From Actinomycetota bacterium (GTDB lineage: Bacteria > Actinomycetota > Actinomycetes > Nanopelagicales > Nanopelagicaceae), in assembly GCA_947463335.1 (NCBI GenBank), contig CANHRF010000017.1, positions 1 to 12,585 of the forward strand: a stretch of DNA of 12,585 nucleotides, in the 5' to 3' direction. Shown one piece after another: positions 1-7,547 of this stretch; within the stretch, counting starts at the first letter, position 1; every line of letters starts with the position of its first letter. The translations under genes were made by a program, and so were the position numbers. The notes beneath the pieces were generated by a model, which was not told the DNA's origin, made no database searches, and was given only the letters and a program-made list of their open reading frames with translations.

Positions 1-1134
1 ATCATTACCTCTAAGCGCGGTGAACTTTCAATTCTCGCGAATAGCTATGCGATCGCCGCCAAATCACTTCGCCCTCTGCCAAATGATCACAAGCCAATGT
101 CCGAAGAAACGCGCGTTCGCATGCGTTATGTAGATTTAATTGTTAGAGATGAAGCGCGCAGTAATGCCCGTTTACGCCCAGCGGTGATGCGTTCTTTACG
201 CGAGACTTTTCATCAGCAGAATTTCGTAGAAGTTGAAACTCCAATGTTGCAAGTAATGCACGGTGGGGCAGCAGCTCGTCCATTTAAATCTTTTAGTAAC
301 GCCTATGATATGGATCTCTTCCTGCGCATTGCTCCTGAACTTTTCTTAAAGCGTTGCGTAGTCGGCGGTATTGAGAGAGTCTTTGAGATAAATCGAAACT
401 TCCGCAATGAAGGCGCGGATTCTTCACACTCACCTGAATTTGCAATGATCGAGAGCTATCAGGCATATGGAGATTGGCGCTCAATTGCAGATTTAACTCG
501 CTCACTTGTTCAAAATGCGGCAATGGCAATCGCTGGCTCGCATGTGGTGACACACCACGATGGACGCCAAGCAGATCTCGGTGGAAACTGGCGTGAGATT
601 TCACTTTACGACGCCATTACCGAAGGCGTTGGCGAGAGCGTGACTGCGCTGACTCCGCTGGAAGATTTAAAGAAGATTGCCACCAAATTAGGGATGAAGA
701 TCGATCCTAAGTGGATTACTGGAAAGTTAGCGGAAGAAATTTTCGAGCACGTAGCAAAAGATCAATTAATCGCCCCAACGTTTGTTATGGGATTCCCGAT
801 AGATACCTCGCCACTGGTCCGCGCCCATCGCGAACTACCCGGAGTTGCTGAAAAGTGGGATCTTTATGTTGATGGCTTCGAACTCGCTACGGGATACTCC
901 GAACTTATCGATCCAGTTGTTCAGCGTGAGCGTTTAATCGAACAAGCAACGCTTGGCGCAAAGGGTGATTTAGAAGCGATGCAGGTTGACGAAGATTTCT
1001 TGCGCGCAATGGAATTTGCAATGCCACCAACTGGTGGAATGGGAATGGGTGTTGATCGTTTATTGATGGCGCTAACCGGCTTAGGAATTCGCGAAACCAT
1101 TCTATTTCCACTGGTAAAACCTGAAGTCGAATAG
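1..1134 (+). CDS. lysS: Lysyl-tRNA synthetase, class II (5' end outside window)
   Basis: This enzyme charges tRNA-Lys with lysine using ATP, in the cytoplasm. The frame is open from base 1, so the gene starts before the window. An ATG at 97 is internal, because the 32 codons before it still read as LysRS (RGELSI, then LRPLP, the end of the anticodon-binding OB-fold domain). The class II catalytic core is complete: motif 1 around VEVETPML, the LysRS-typical RIAPELFLKR, motif 2 with FRNEG at 400-414 followed by SPEF, and motif 3 with GMGMGVDRL at 1033-1059. It ends in the usual ILFPLVKPE. 377 residues are visible of roughly 490-500 expected. The argA-like gene starts two bases after the stop, so the two are very likely cotranscribed. 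The assignment is secure; only the start cannot be given. Confidence 0.97.
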   Translation: MITSKRGELSILANSYAIAAKSLRPLPNDHKPMSEETRVRMRYVDLIVRDEARSNARLRPAVMRSLRETFHQQNFVEVETPMLQVMHGGAAARPFKSFSNAYDMDLFLRIAPELFLKRCVVGGIERVFEINRNFRNEGADSSHSPEFAMIESYQAYGDWRSIADLTRSLVQNAAMAIAGSHVVTHHDGRQADLGGNWREISLYDAITEGVGESVTALTPLEDLKKIATKLGMKIDPKWITGKLAEEIFEHVAKDQLIAPTFVMGFPIDTSPLVRAHRELPGVAEKWDLYVDGFELATGYSELIDPVVQRERLIEQATLGAKGDLEAMQVDEDFLRAMEFAMPPTGGMGMGVDRLLMALTGLGIRETILFPLVKPEVE

Positions 1135-1136
1135 CC

Positions 1137-1631
1137 ATGATCGTTATTCGCCCAGCACGCACCAGCGACGTTAAAACTATCCGGCAACTTGTAGATTCAT
1201 ATGCCGCACCTGGAAAGATGCTTTCTAAAGAAACTGTCACGCTTTATGAAAGCGTTCAGGAATTTACTGTTGCTGAAGTTGATGGCCAGGTAGTCGGTTG
1301 CGGTGCGCTTCACATCTTGTGGGATGACTTAGCCGAAGTGCGCACAGTTGCAGTTGAGAAAAGTTTTCATAAGCAAGGTATCGGCCATCAGATTCTGGAA
1401 AGAATTATTGAACGCGCCCGCGAAGTTGGCGTAGAAAGAATCTTCTGTTTAACTTTTCAAACAGATTTCTTTGGTCGCCACGGTTTTAAAGAGATAGAAG
1501 GAACACCGGTTGCACCCGATGTTTATCAAGAACTTCTGCGCTCTTACGATGCCGGTGTTGCTGAATTCCTAGATCTAGAAGCGGCTAAGCCCAATACCTT
1601 GGGCAATACCCGCATGCTCTTAACCCTTTAG
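1137..1631 (+). CDS. argA: Amino-acid N-acetyltransferase (ArgA-like N-acetylglutamate synthase, GNAT fold)
   Basis: Expected to transfer acetyl from acetyl-CoA to glutamate, the first step of arginine synthesis. At 164 residues it is the short, stand-alone GNAT type used by actinobacteria (Mycobacterium Rv2747 type), without the kinase-like domain of E. coli ArgA. From memory it follows that family closely along its length: RPARTSDV at 5-12, LVTLYE-like VTLYESVQEF at 34-43, GCGALH at 54-59, VRTVAV at 68-73, the acetyl-CoA loop HKQGIG at 78-83, FFGRHGF at 111-117, EIEGTPV at 119-125 and a C-terminal NTLGNTRMLL. The ATG at 1137 follows the lysS stop by two bases, which points to translational coupling. 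The family is secure. The exact substrate (glutamate) is inferred from family resemblance. Confidence 0.9.
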   Translation: MIVIRPARTSDVKTIRQLVDSYAAPGKMLSKETVTLYESVQEFTVAEVDGQVVGCGALHILWDDLAEVRTVAVEKSFHKQGIGHQILERIIERAREVGVERIFCLTFQTDFFGRHGFKEIEGTPVAPDVYQELLRSYDAGVAEFLDLEAAKPNTLGNTRMLLTL

Positions 1632-1637
1632 ACCCGC

Positions 1638-1656
1638 CTAGAAACGCTACTTCTAG
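1638..1656 (+). other. Inverted repeat just after argA
   Basis: CTAGAA (1638-1643) and TTCTAG (1651-1656) can form a 6-bp stem with a 7-base loop, starting 7 bases after the argA stop. It is followed directly by the perfect palindrome CCCTGCAGGG (1658-1667). No T-tract follows, so it is not a classical terminator. It could be an mRNA 3'-end structure or part of the clpC control region. The function is unknown. Confidence 0.3.
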
Positions 1657-1664
1657 CCCCTGCA

Positions 1665-1691
1665 GGGAATATCAGACCCAGATCTGGGGTT
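1665..1691 (+). promoter_or_regulatory. Candidate SigR/SigH-type ECF sigma promoter of clpC
   Basis: GGGAAT at 1665-1670 and GTT at 1689-1691 are separated by exactly 18 bases. This fits the GGAAT-N18-GTT consensus of the thiol-oxidative and heat stress sigma factors SigR (Streptomyces) and SigH (mycobacteria, corynebacteria), whose known targets include clpC. Transcription would start near 1697-1700 and give a leader of about 90 bases. The spacer holds a perfect 12-base palindrome, CCCAGATCTGGG (1677-1688). The match is by eye and not tested. A housekeeping promoter may also exist further down. Confidence 0.5.
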
Positions 1692-1772
1692 CTACTGAGC
1701 ACAAGCAATCCACCTCGCGTCTTCCCTGCGTTGGGTTATAGGCTTGGCTAGAACCGCATAATTACCACCTTT

Positions 1773-1779
1773 AAAGGAG
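1773..1779 (+). promoter_or_regulatory. Strong ribosome binding site of clpC
   Basis: AAAGGAG lies 7 bases before the clpC ATG at 1787 and is the clearest Shine-Dalgarno sequence in the window. Its first half is also the right arm of the palindrome CCTTTAAAGG (1768-1777), so a weak local structure could compete with ribosome binding. Confidence 0.8.
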
Positions 1780-1786
1780 TCTGCCG

Positions 1787-4285
1787 ATGTTTGAGCGCTT
1801 TACCGATCGAGCCCGACGCGTTGTTGTCCTGGCTCAAGAAGAAGCACGCATGCTCAACCACAACTACATCGGCACTGAACATATCCTCCTTGGCTTGATC
1901 CACGAAGGTGAAGGCGTCGCTGCCAAGGGACTCGAAGCTCTCGGTATCTCTCTTGAAGGCGTGCGCGCCCAAGTTGAAGAAATCATTGGTCAAGGCCAGC
2001 AAGCACCAAGCGGTCACATTCCATTTACTCCACGCGCCAAGAAGGTTTTGGAACTCTCACTCCGCGAAGCGTTGCAGCTGGGCCACAACTACATCGGTAC
2101 TGAACATATTTTGCTCGGCTTGATTCGCGAAGGCGAAGGCGTTGCCGCGCAGGTACTTGTAAAGCTCGGCGCAGATTTAAATCGCGTTCGTCAACAAGTA
2201 ATTCAACTTTTATCTGGTTACCAAGGAAAAGAAGCAGCGACTTCAGGTGGACCAGCAGAAGGAACACCATCTACTTCTCTGGTCTTAGATCAATTCGGTC
2301 GCAACCTCACCCAAGCAGCGCGTGAAGGAAAGCTCGATCCAGTAATCGGTCGCGAAACTGAAATCGAACGTGTGATGCAAGTTCTATCTCGCCGCACAAA
2401 AAATAACCCGGTATTAATCGGTGAGCCAGGCGTAGGTAAGACCGCTGTTGTTGAAGGACTGGCACAAGCAATTTTCAAGAACGATGTCCCAGAAACCCTT
2501 AAGGATAAGCAGCTGTACTCACTCGATTTGGGTGCACTTGTTGCGGGCAGTCGTTACCGTGGTGACTTTGAAGAGCGCCTAAAGAAAGTCTTGAAAGAGA
2601 TTAAAACTCGTGGCGATATTATTTTGTTTATCGATGAAATTCACACACTTGTTGGCGCAGGCGCTGCTGAAGGCGCAATTGATGCAGCCAGCATTCTCAA
2701 GCCGATGTTGGCACGAGGCGAATTGCAGACAATCGGTGCAACAACTCTTGATGAGTATCGCAAGCACGTTGAAAAAGATGCAGCACTTGAGCGTCGCTTC
2801 CAACCAATTCAGGTGAAAGAACCATCAGTTGTTCACACAATCGAAATTCTCAAAGGTTTGCGCGATCGTTACGAAACACACCACCGCGTTTCCATTACAG
2901 ATGGTGCGCTAGCTGCCGCTGCCAATATGGCAGATCGCTACATCTCTGATCGATTCTTGCCAGATAAGGCGATCGACCTAATCGATGAAGCGGGATCACG
3001 CCTTCGTATTAAGCGTATGACTGCGCCAGCTGAACTTCGCGAATTCGATGAGAAGATCGCTGAAGCTCGCAAGGCGAAAGAGTCAGCTATCGATGGTCAA
3101 GATTTCGAAGGCGCTGCAGCATTTCGCGATAAAGAGAAGACTCTTATCGCAGAAAAGGCAGAAGCAGAGAAGAATTGGAAAGCAACCGATCTCGATAAGG
3201 TAACTGAAGTCGATGAAGAACTCATCGCTCAGGTTCTTTCTGCCTCAACTGGTATTCCTATCTTCAAGTTAACTGAAGAAGAAACCGCTCGCTTGCTTCG
3301 CATGGAAGATGAGCTACACCGCCGCGTTATTGGCCAGGATCAAGCGATCAAGGCGCTCTCACAAGCGATCCGTCGCACACGTGCAGGGCTCAAGGATCCA
3401 AAGCGCCCTGGTGGCTCATTTATCTTCGCCGGTCCTTCAGGCGTCGGAAAGACCGAACTTTCTCGCACTCTCGCCTCATTCTTATTTGGCGATGAGACAG
3501 CGCTTATCCAATTGGATATGTCTGAATATTCAGAGCGCCACACAGCCTCACGTTTATTCGGTGCGCCTCCAGGATACGTTGGTTACGATGAAGGCGGGCA
3601 GCTAACCGAGAAGGTGCGCCGTCGTCCATTCTCAGTTGTCTTATTCGATGAAATCGAAAAAGCCCACCCAGATATCTTTAACTCACTTCTTCAAGTACTT
3701 GAAGATGGTCGTCTTACAGATGCACAAGGCCGCACCGTTGACTTCAAGAACACTGTAATCATCATGACAACCAACCTTGGTACTCGTGATATTTCTAAGA
3801 GCCTTGGACTTGGTTTTGCCAACGTTGATGATGATCTAACAAATTACGATCGTATGAAAGGAAAGGTTCAGGACGAACTCAAGAACCACTTCCGCCCTGA
3901 ATTCCTTAACCGTATCGACGATGTAATCGTCTTCCACCAGTTGACGAAAGATCAGATCATTCAGATTGTTGATTTGATGATCGCCAGCCTGGATGAACGT
4001 TTGAAGGCGAAAGATATGGGAATCGAACTTACGCAAGCTGCTAAAGATTTATTGGCTGCTCGTGGTTACGATCCACTTCTTGGCGCTCGTCCATTGCGTC
4101 GCGTTATTCAACGTGAAATCGAAGATTCACTTTCAGAGCGAATTCTCTTTGGTGAGCTAAAGGCTGGCGAGATCATTGTCGTAGATGTAGAAGGTGATGC
4201 AGCAGAAGCTAAATTCACATTCACTGGCGCAGCAAAGGCAACGACTCCAGACTCTCCTGAAGATTTGGCCGCAGCAACTAATTAA
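1787..4285 (+). CDS. clpC: ATP-dependent Clp protease ATP-binding subunit ClpC
   Basis: AAA+ unfoldase that feeds substrates to the ClpP peptidase; essential or near-essential in many actinobacteria. At 832 residues it is complete. Order of parts: two Clp_N repeats (about 1-143, with [14 protein letters not shown] in both, 75 residues apart); first AAA+ domain with Walker A GEPGVGKT at 212-219 and Walker B acidic pair at 283-284; UVR-like coiled middle domain at about 419-455, which marks ClpC rather than ClpA or ClpB; second AAA+ domain with Walker A GPSGVGKT at 549-556 and Walker B acidic pair at 621-622; and the ClpP-docking LGF loop at 675-677. The C-terminal tail is acidic and Ala-rich. 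The start is fixed by AAAGGAG 7 bases upstream. Control is likely through the SigR-like promoter before it. The next gene is convergent, 3 bases beyond the stop. Confidence 0.98.
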   Translation: MFERFTDRARRVVVLAQEEARMLNHNYIGTEHILLGLIHEGEGVAAKGLEALGISLEGVRAQVEEIIGQGQQAPSGHIPFTPRAKKVLELSLREALQLGHNYIGTEHILLGLIREGEGVAAQVLVKLGADLNRVRQQVIQLLSGYQGKEAATSGGPAEGTPSTSLVLDQFGRNLTQAAREGKLDPVIGRETEIERVMQVLSRRTKNNPVLIGEPGVGKTAVVEGLAQAIFKNDVPETLKDKQLYSLDLGALVAGSRYRGDFEERLKKVLKEIKTRGDIILFIDEIHTLVGAGAAEGAIDAASILKPMLARGELQTIGATTLDEYRKHVEKDAALERRFQPIQVKEPSVVHTIEILKGLRDRYETHHRVSITDGALAAAANMADRYISDRFLPDKAIDLIDEAGSRLRIKRMTAPAELREFDEKIAEARKAKESAIDGQDFEGAAAFRDKEKTLIAEKAEAEKNWKATDLDKVTEVDEELIAQVLSASTGIPIFKLTEEETARLLRMEDELHRRVIGQDQAIKALSQAIRRTRAGLKDPKRPGGSFIFAGPSGVGKTELSRTLASFLFGDETALIQLDMSEYSERHTASRLFGAPPGYVGYDEGGQLTEKVRRRPFSVVLFDEIEKAHPDIFNSLLQVLEDGRLTDAQGRTVDFKNTVIIMTTNLGTRDISKSLGLGFANVDDDLTNYDRMKGKVQDELKNHFRPEFLNRIDDVIVFHQLTKDQIIQIVDLMIASLDERLKAKDMGIELTQAAKDLLAARGYDPLLGARPLRRVIQREIEDSLSERILFGELKAGEIIVVDVEGDAAEAKFTFTGAAKATTPDSPEDLAAATN
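1859..2152 (+). repeat. Tandem Clp_N repeat inside clpC
   Basis: The stretch from 1859 recurs from 2084, exactly 225 bases (75 codons) later. Over 22 codons the encoded residues differ only once (H to R), while many third codon positions differ. This is the normal two-copy Clp_N substrate- and adaptor-binding domain of ClpC and not a recent duplication. Confidence 0.85.
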
Positions 4286-4288
4286 AAG

Positions 4289-4450
4289 TTAGCTGGCTTT
4301 CTTAACGGACTTGCCTGCTGTACTGCGTACTTTTCTGCTGTTCTGCTTTTTAGCCTGGGCTCTCTGGGCGCGACGCGCAGCTGCGCGCTTTTCAGCAAGT
4401 ATCCGAACCGGAATCGGTACTTCAGGAATTTCAATATCTTCGATACCCAT
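4289..4450 (-). CDS. Small basic protein, 53 residues, unknown function
   Basis: I do not recognise this gene. It starts MGIEDIEIPEVPIPV and continues into an Arg/Lys/Ala-rich tail (RAAARRAQRAQAKKQ) ending KSVKKAS. The first 15 residues are acidic and proline-containing; the rest is strongly basic and probably helical or disordered, which suggests nucleic-acid or ribosome contact, but that is a guess. An AGGA at 4458-4461 sits 7 bases before the ATG, and the frame closes upstream with a stop about 33 bases earlier, so the start is well bounded. It lies 77 bases downstream of the GlcD-like gene on the same strand and meets clpC tail to tail with a 3-base gap. Without it, 4286-4527 would be an unexplained gap. 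It needs comparison with related genomes to be certain it is real. Confidence 0.6.
   Translation of the reverse strand: MGIEDIEIPEVPIPVRILAEKRAAARRAQRAQAKKQNSRKVRSTAGKSVKKAS
4374..4392 (+). terminator. Possible clpC terminator inside the small antisense gene
   Basis: The perfect 14-base palindrome CGCGCAGCTGCGCG (4374-4387) is followed by C and TTTT (4388-4392). On the clpC transcript this gives a short GC-rich stem (5 bp, 4-base loop) and a short U-run, 89 bases past the clpC stop. It lies in the Ala/Arg codons of the small opposite-strand gene, so the palindrome could be a by-product of that coding sequence. The U-run is short. Confidence 0.25.
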
Positions 4451-4457
4451 GCGTTCA

Positions 4458-4461
4458 TCCT
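4458..4461 (-). promoter_or_regulatory. Ribosome binding site of the 53-residue gene
   Basis: Read on the minus strand this is AGGA, 7 bases before the ATG at 4450. It is the main support for choosing that ATG and for treating the small frame as a gene. Confidence 0.45.
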
Positions 4462-4527
4462 GTCCTAAACGCCAAGTCTAATTAGCTTTTTCCGCGCATT
4501 TGGAGGATGAATTTTTGGGGTTATTTG

Positions 4528-5880
4528 CTAAGGAATTTTCTTCCCGGGATTAAGAATTGAATTTGGATCAAAGACTTTCTTGACCGCTCGCTGAAGTTCA
4601 ATTACCTTCGCCGAGGTTTCGTTGGCGACAAATTGCGCTTTGATCGATCCGATTCCGTGTTCGCCACTTGCTGAGCCACCCAGCGATTGAGCAATCTCTA
4701 CAATCTCGTTAAAAGTCTTTTGCGCACGTTCTGCCGCCGCCGCATCTCCATGATCGTGGACGATAGTTGGGTGCATATTTCCATCACCGGCGTGGCCGAA
4801 GATTCCAATAACCAAGTTAGCCCGCTTACTTAACGCCTCAACTTTTTCTACAAATTCAGCGATCTTAGTAATCGGAAGCGCTACATCATCGAGCAGAGTT
4901 GCACCCATTCTTTCAAGTGCTGGATATGCCATCTTACGCACACGAATTAAATCTGCGGCATCGCTCGGATTATCAGAATAAACACCGTCGATGAGATCAA
5001 AGCCCTTACAAGTCTCTAAAGCTACTTCACAAAGTGCATGATTTTCATCGAGCTGCATCAGTAAAACAGCGCCTGCGACTTCAAAACCAAGAGGATGCCA
5101 AGATTCAACTGCCTTCAGTGTTGTCTGATCAACAATTTCTAACATTGAAGGTCGGTATTGCAGCAAGGCAGTTGCCGCAGCCGCAGCGCTCTTTATATTA
5201 GGAAATGTAGCAATTAAAGTTGCCGGTGGCGCTGGGCGAACCACTAGATTCAAAGTTAGCTCAGTGATGATGCCCAACGTTCCTTCTGAGCCGATAAATA
5301 AATGTAATAAGTCATAGGTAGTAACTGATTTCTTAGTTGCCTTACCTAATTCAATAATCTCGCCACTTGCCAACACAACTTGCATTGCACGTACATGTGC
5401 TGAAGTAACTCCATATTTAACGCAGCACATCCCACCAGCATTAGTTGCGGCGTTACCGCCAAGTGAAGACCAATCGCGGCTGGCAGGATCTGGCAGATAA
5501 GCCAATCCCAGTTCCTTCGCAGCGTTATCTAAATCAATATTGATAACCCCTGCCTGTACACGTGCGATCTGATTTGCAGCATCTATTTCAATTATCTGGT
5601 TCATCTTTTCGAGTGAGATCACAAGCGAGTCAGCGGTTGCATTGGCCCCGCCAGATAGACCGCTTCCGGCTCCGCGAGTTACAACTGAAATCTTCTCTTC
5701 GTTGGCGTATTTCAGAGCTATTGAAATCTCTTCTGCGCTGCGAGCGAGCAGTACGGCAAATGGCGAAGCGCTCTTTGCAAAGGGAGCTTGATCTCGTGAA
5801 TAAGAAGCGGTGATATCAGGATCAGAGATCAACGAGGCACCAGGGCCGAGCAACTTTGTCAGCGCAGCGAGATGGCTCAT
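4528..5880 (-). CDS. FAD-linked 2-hydroxyacid dehydrogenase, GlcD / D-lactate dehydrogenase type
   Basis: Flavoprotein that probably oxidises a 2-hydroxy acid such as glycolate or D-lactate. At 450 residues it has the full family layout: an N-terminal FAD-binding (PCMH-type) domain with RGAGSGLSGG at 69-78, LGGNAATNAGG at 140-150 and IGSEGTLGIITELTL at 196-210; then the C-terminal FAD-oxidase domain with HAGDGNMHP at 363-371 (two His, likely metal or substrate site) and GEHGIG at 407-412, ending FDPNSILNPGKKIP. No signal peptide is seen. No GlcE or GlcF (Fe-S) partner lies next to it, so it may work alone like single-subunit D-lactate dehydrogenases. It starts 10 bases after the stop of the secreted-protein gene. 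The nearest purine-rich AAAGGA is 13 bases from the ATG, too far for a good ribosome site; a TAAAGT element 7 bases upstream suggests a leaderless start. The substrate cannot be read from the sequence. Confidence 0.9.
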   Translation of the reverse strand: MSHLAALTKLLGPGASLISDPDITASYSRDQAPFAKSASPFAVLLARSAEEISIALKYANEEKISVVTRGAGSGLSGGANATADSLVISLEKMNQIIEIDAANQIARVQAGVINIDLDNAAKELGLAYLPDPASRDWSSLGGNAATNAGGMCCVKYGVTSAHVRAMQVVLASGEIIELGKATKKSVTTYDLLHLFIGSEGTLGIITELTLNLVVRPAPPATLIATFPNIKSAAAAATALLQYRPSMLEIVDQTTLKAVESWHPLGFEVAGAVLLMQLDENHALCEVALETCKGFDLIDGVYSDNPSDAADLIRVRKMAYPALERMGATLLDDVALPITKIAEFVEKVEALSKRANLVIGIFGHAGDGNMHPTIVHDHGDAAAAERAQKTFNEIVEIAQSLGGSASGEHGIGSIKAQFVANETSAKVIELQRAVKKVFDPNSILNPGKKIP

Positions 5881-5887
5881 GTGCGCA

Positions 5888-5893
5888 ACTTTA
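5888..5893 (-). promoter_or_regulatory. Candidate -10 element for a leaderless GlcD-like mRNA
   Basis: On the minus strand this reads TAAAGT and ends 7 bases before the ATG at 5880. TANNNT at this distance is the layout of actinobacterial leaderless promoters. Its TAA is also the stop codon of the upstream gene. No clear -35 is seen, and the gene could equally be read through from upstream. Confidence 0.4.
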
Positions 5894-7483
5894 TCCTTTT
5901 TTAGAAGGCTTCTTCCCTGTTTGTGTGAGTTTCACTTTTATCGTAGGGCTAGAAAAAGTGAAGTTATATGCGCCTAGGCGTAGCCAACCATTCTTCTCAT
6001 TGAGAACCGTTGTGCTGACCTGATTTCCACCACTCGAATTCACAACTTGAATGGTGGCAGAGACAGGGGCTTTGCTGAATTTATAAAGACAGCGCGCCGA
6101 ATCAGAACGAATCACCAGATCATAAGTACCACGCCAAACTTCGTTGTCAGTTCCTTTATGTAGCCCAGCAACACGGTAGGCGAGAAAACCCTTCTCAAAA
6201 TCGGGGGCTTCACCGTTATACATCATCGCATTAGTAGTAACTAGACCCACCAACTTTGTTGTGGACTTTAAGCAAGGATTTAAATTACTTGAAACCACAG
6301 AGCGTAGCGACCAAGCAGATGTCACTGCATCGGCTTTGTCATCTAAAAATGGCAACACTTTTTCAAACCAAGTAAATCTAAAGTCACCATCTGCAAACAA
6401 ATTCCAACGGCTTCCACCTTGATCACCATAGGGACTCATACCCTTTGGTAGAGACGAAGCTTTAAAATCTTCCACTTCAATTGGTATCTTCAAAGGCTCA
6501 CCAGAAATTGTTACCTGATTGATGCGTTTCGAAAGGTTCTTAATCTGAATATCTGGTTTTCCAATTCGACCGTGCAGCCATCCAGTTACAGAAGAACTTA
6601 AATTTGCCTTCAACTTCATCGTTACATTTTCAGGAAATTCTGCACGCACATAGCACTTACCTGATGTTCTGTAGATGCACTCCTGACCCCAAGCGGCCCC
6701 CCATGAGCCACCCACTCCAATATGGCCATCTTGCTCTCGCGTTGAGACTAAGACTGGCGCAAAGTCATTCGAATCTGGTCTCTCGATGACCGGAGTAATT
6801 GAGATTTGAAAATTCTCTAGATCAGACGCCTTGCCAGCTTTTGCCCGGCCCTTCATAGTTATGGCAACTGCATAAAAGTTATTTGAATTTTCTGAAGGGG
6901 TCTTGGACTGCCAAAGTGAGACCCGTGAACCAGGCGGGAGATCTCGCGATGGCTCTCCCGCGAAATCTAAAACTTGATGGACAGCGATATTTTCAGCGCC
7001 CCACGGCTTCTTACCCAGTAAATTTTCGTCAATGGTCCCTTGAAAGTCTAGATACTTCTTAAACGCGAGATCCTCTTCTTTTCCACTATTTTGCAAATTT
7101 AACCCAACAATGCAATCCGCGCTAGTGCCTTTTTCGCAAACCGGTAAGACAGAGAAGAAAAACAGATCAGATGAACGACACTCTTTATCTTGGTAGGAAG
7201 CACAATAAAGTTGATCAATATTATTTGGATTCCCGGCTATGGGCTTCTTTGTCATTGAGGTTAGGTTCGATCCACCACCCGTAAGCCAAGGTTCGACAAA
7301 AGAGTCATTGATTATGTAGCGCGTAGTTTCCGGATCAATCCCATCAACTTCTGAAGGGATCCAAGAGTTATCTGCCTGAATAAAAGTTTGGCTGGGATCA
7401 CTGGATGCACTTGATGTTGGTGACAGAGTTGTAGATACAAGCAAAGCCACAGTTCCTACAGTCAGAAATTTTCTCAGCCACAT
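5891..7483 (-). CDS. Secreted protein of unknown function with paired cysteines
   Basis: I do not recognise the family. The N-terminus is a Sec signal peptide: charged MWLRK, a hydrophobic core to about residue 20, and a likely cleavage site after ASA near residue 27. The 530-residue product has no later membrane segment. Eight cysteines fall at 94/102, 116/124, 269/277, 404 and 465; the first three pairs are all C-x7-C, suggesting disulfide-closed loops in an oxidising, extracytoplasmic site. Noteworthy stretches are SSSVTGWLHGRIGKPDIQI around 296-314, Gly/Trp-rich GVGGSWGAAWGQ at 256-267, and a Ser/Thr-rich beta-type C-terminus ending in a basic KKPSKKG tail. The predicted fold is mostly beta. 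No catalytic motif is visible. The ATG at 7483 has no ribosome binding site but a TAGCAT element 7 bases upstream. It lies between radA and the GlcD-like gene, with no functional link visible. Confidence 0.85.
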   Translation of the reverse strand: MWLRKFLTVGTVALLVSTTLSPTSSASSDPSQTFIQADNSWIPSEVDGIDPETTRYIINDSFVEPWLTGGGSNLTSMTKKPIAGNPNNIDQLYCASYQDKECRSSDLFFFSVLPVCEKGTSADCIVGLNLQNSGKEEDLAFKKYLDFQGTIDENLLGKKPWGAENIAVHQVLDFAGEPSRDLPPGSRVSLWQSKTPSENSNNFYAVAITMKGRAKAGKASDLENFQISITPVIERPDSNDFAPVLVSTREQDGHIGVGGSWGAAWGQECIYRTSGKCYVRAEFPENVTMKLKANLSSSVTGWLHGRIGKPDIQIKNLSKRINQVTISGEPLKIPIEVEDFKASSLPKGMSPYGDQGGSRWNLFADGDFRFTWFEKVLPFLDDKADAVTSAWSLRSVVSSNLNPCLKSTTKLVGLVTTNAMMYNGEAPDFEKGFLAYRVAGLHKGTDNEVWRGTYDLVIRSDSARCLYKFSKAPVSATIQVVNSSGGNQVSTTVLNEKNGWLRLGAYNFTFSSPTIKVKLTQTGKKPSKKG

Positions 7484-7490
7484 GGGTGAA

Positions 7491-7496
7491 ATGCTA
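7491..7496 (-). promoter_or_regulatory. Candidate -10 element for the 530-residue secreted protein
   Basis: On the minus strand this reads TAGCAT and ends 7 bases before the ATG at 7483. The gap between radA and this gene is only 64 bases and has no Shine-Dalgarno sequence near the ATG, which favours leaderless transcription from here. No convincing -35 is seen. Confidence 0.45.
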
Positions 7497-7510
7497 CATA
7501 TCGCATATTC

Positions 7511-7531
7511 AAATCTCTATACGAAATCTCT
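7511..7531. repeat. 8-base direct repeat in the radA / secreted-protein gap
   Basis: AAATCTCT occurs at 7511-7518 and again at 7524-7531, a period of 13 bases. On the minus strand the copies lie upstream of the TAGCAT element, near where a -35 or activator site would sit. It may be a regulator site or chance in AT-rich DNA. Confidence 0.35.
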
Positions 7532-7547
7532 TTACTTGCTTGATTAC

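Noticed and set aside
97..1134. LysS starting at the ATG at 97
   Set aside because: The same frame is open to base 1 and encodes recognisable LysRS sequence, so the ATG is internal and the gene is cut by the window edge.
1632..1786. HspR (HAIR), CIRCE or ClgR operators before clpC
   Set aside because: I found no CTTGAGT-N7-ACTCAAG, no TTAGCACTC-N9-GAGTGCTAA, and no CGC-N5-GCG core of ClgR sites. The CGC and GCG at 1716-1730 are 9 bases apart, which is the wrong spacing.
4505..4564. Plus-strand mini-gene beginning at an ATG just after GGAGG
   Set aside because: The GGAGG touches the ATG, leaving no spacing, and the frame closes after 17 codons within the antisense of the GlcD-like gene.
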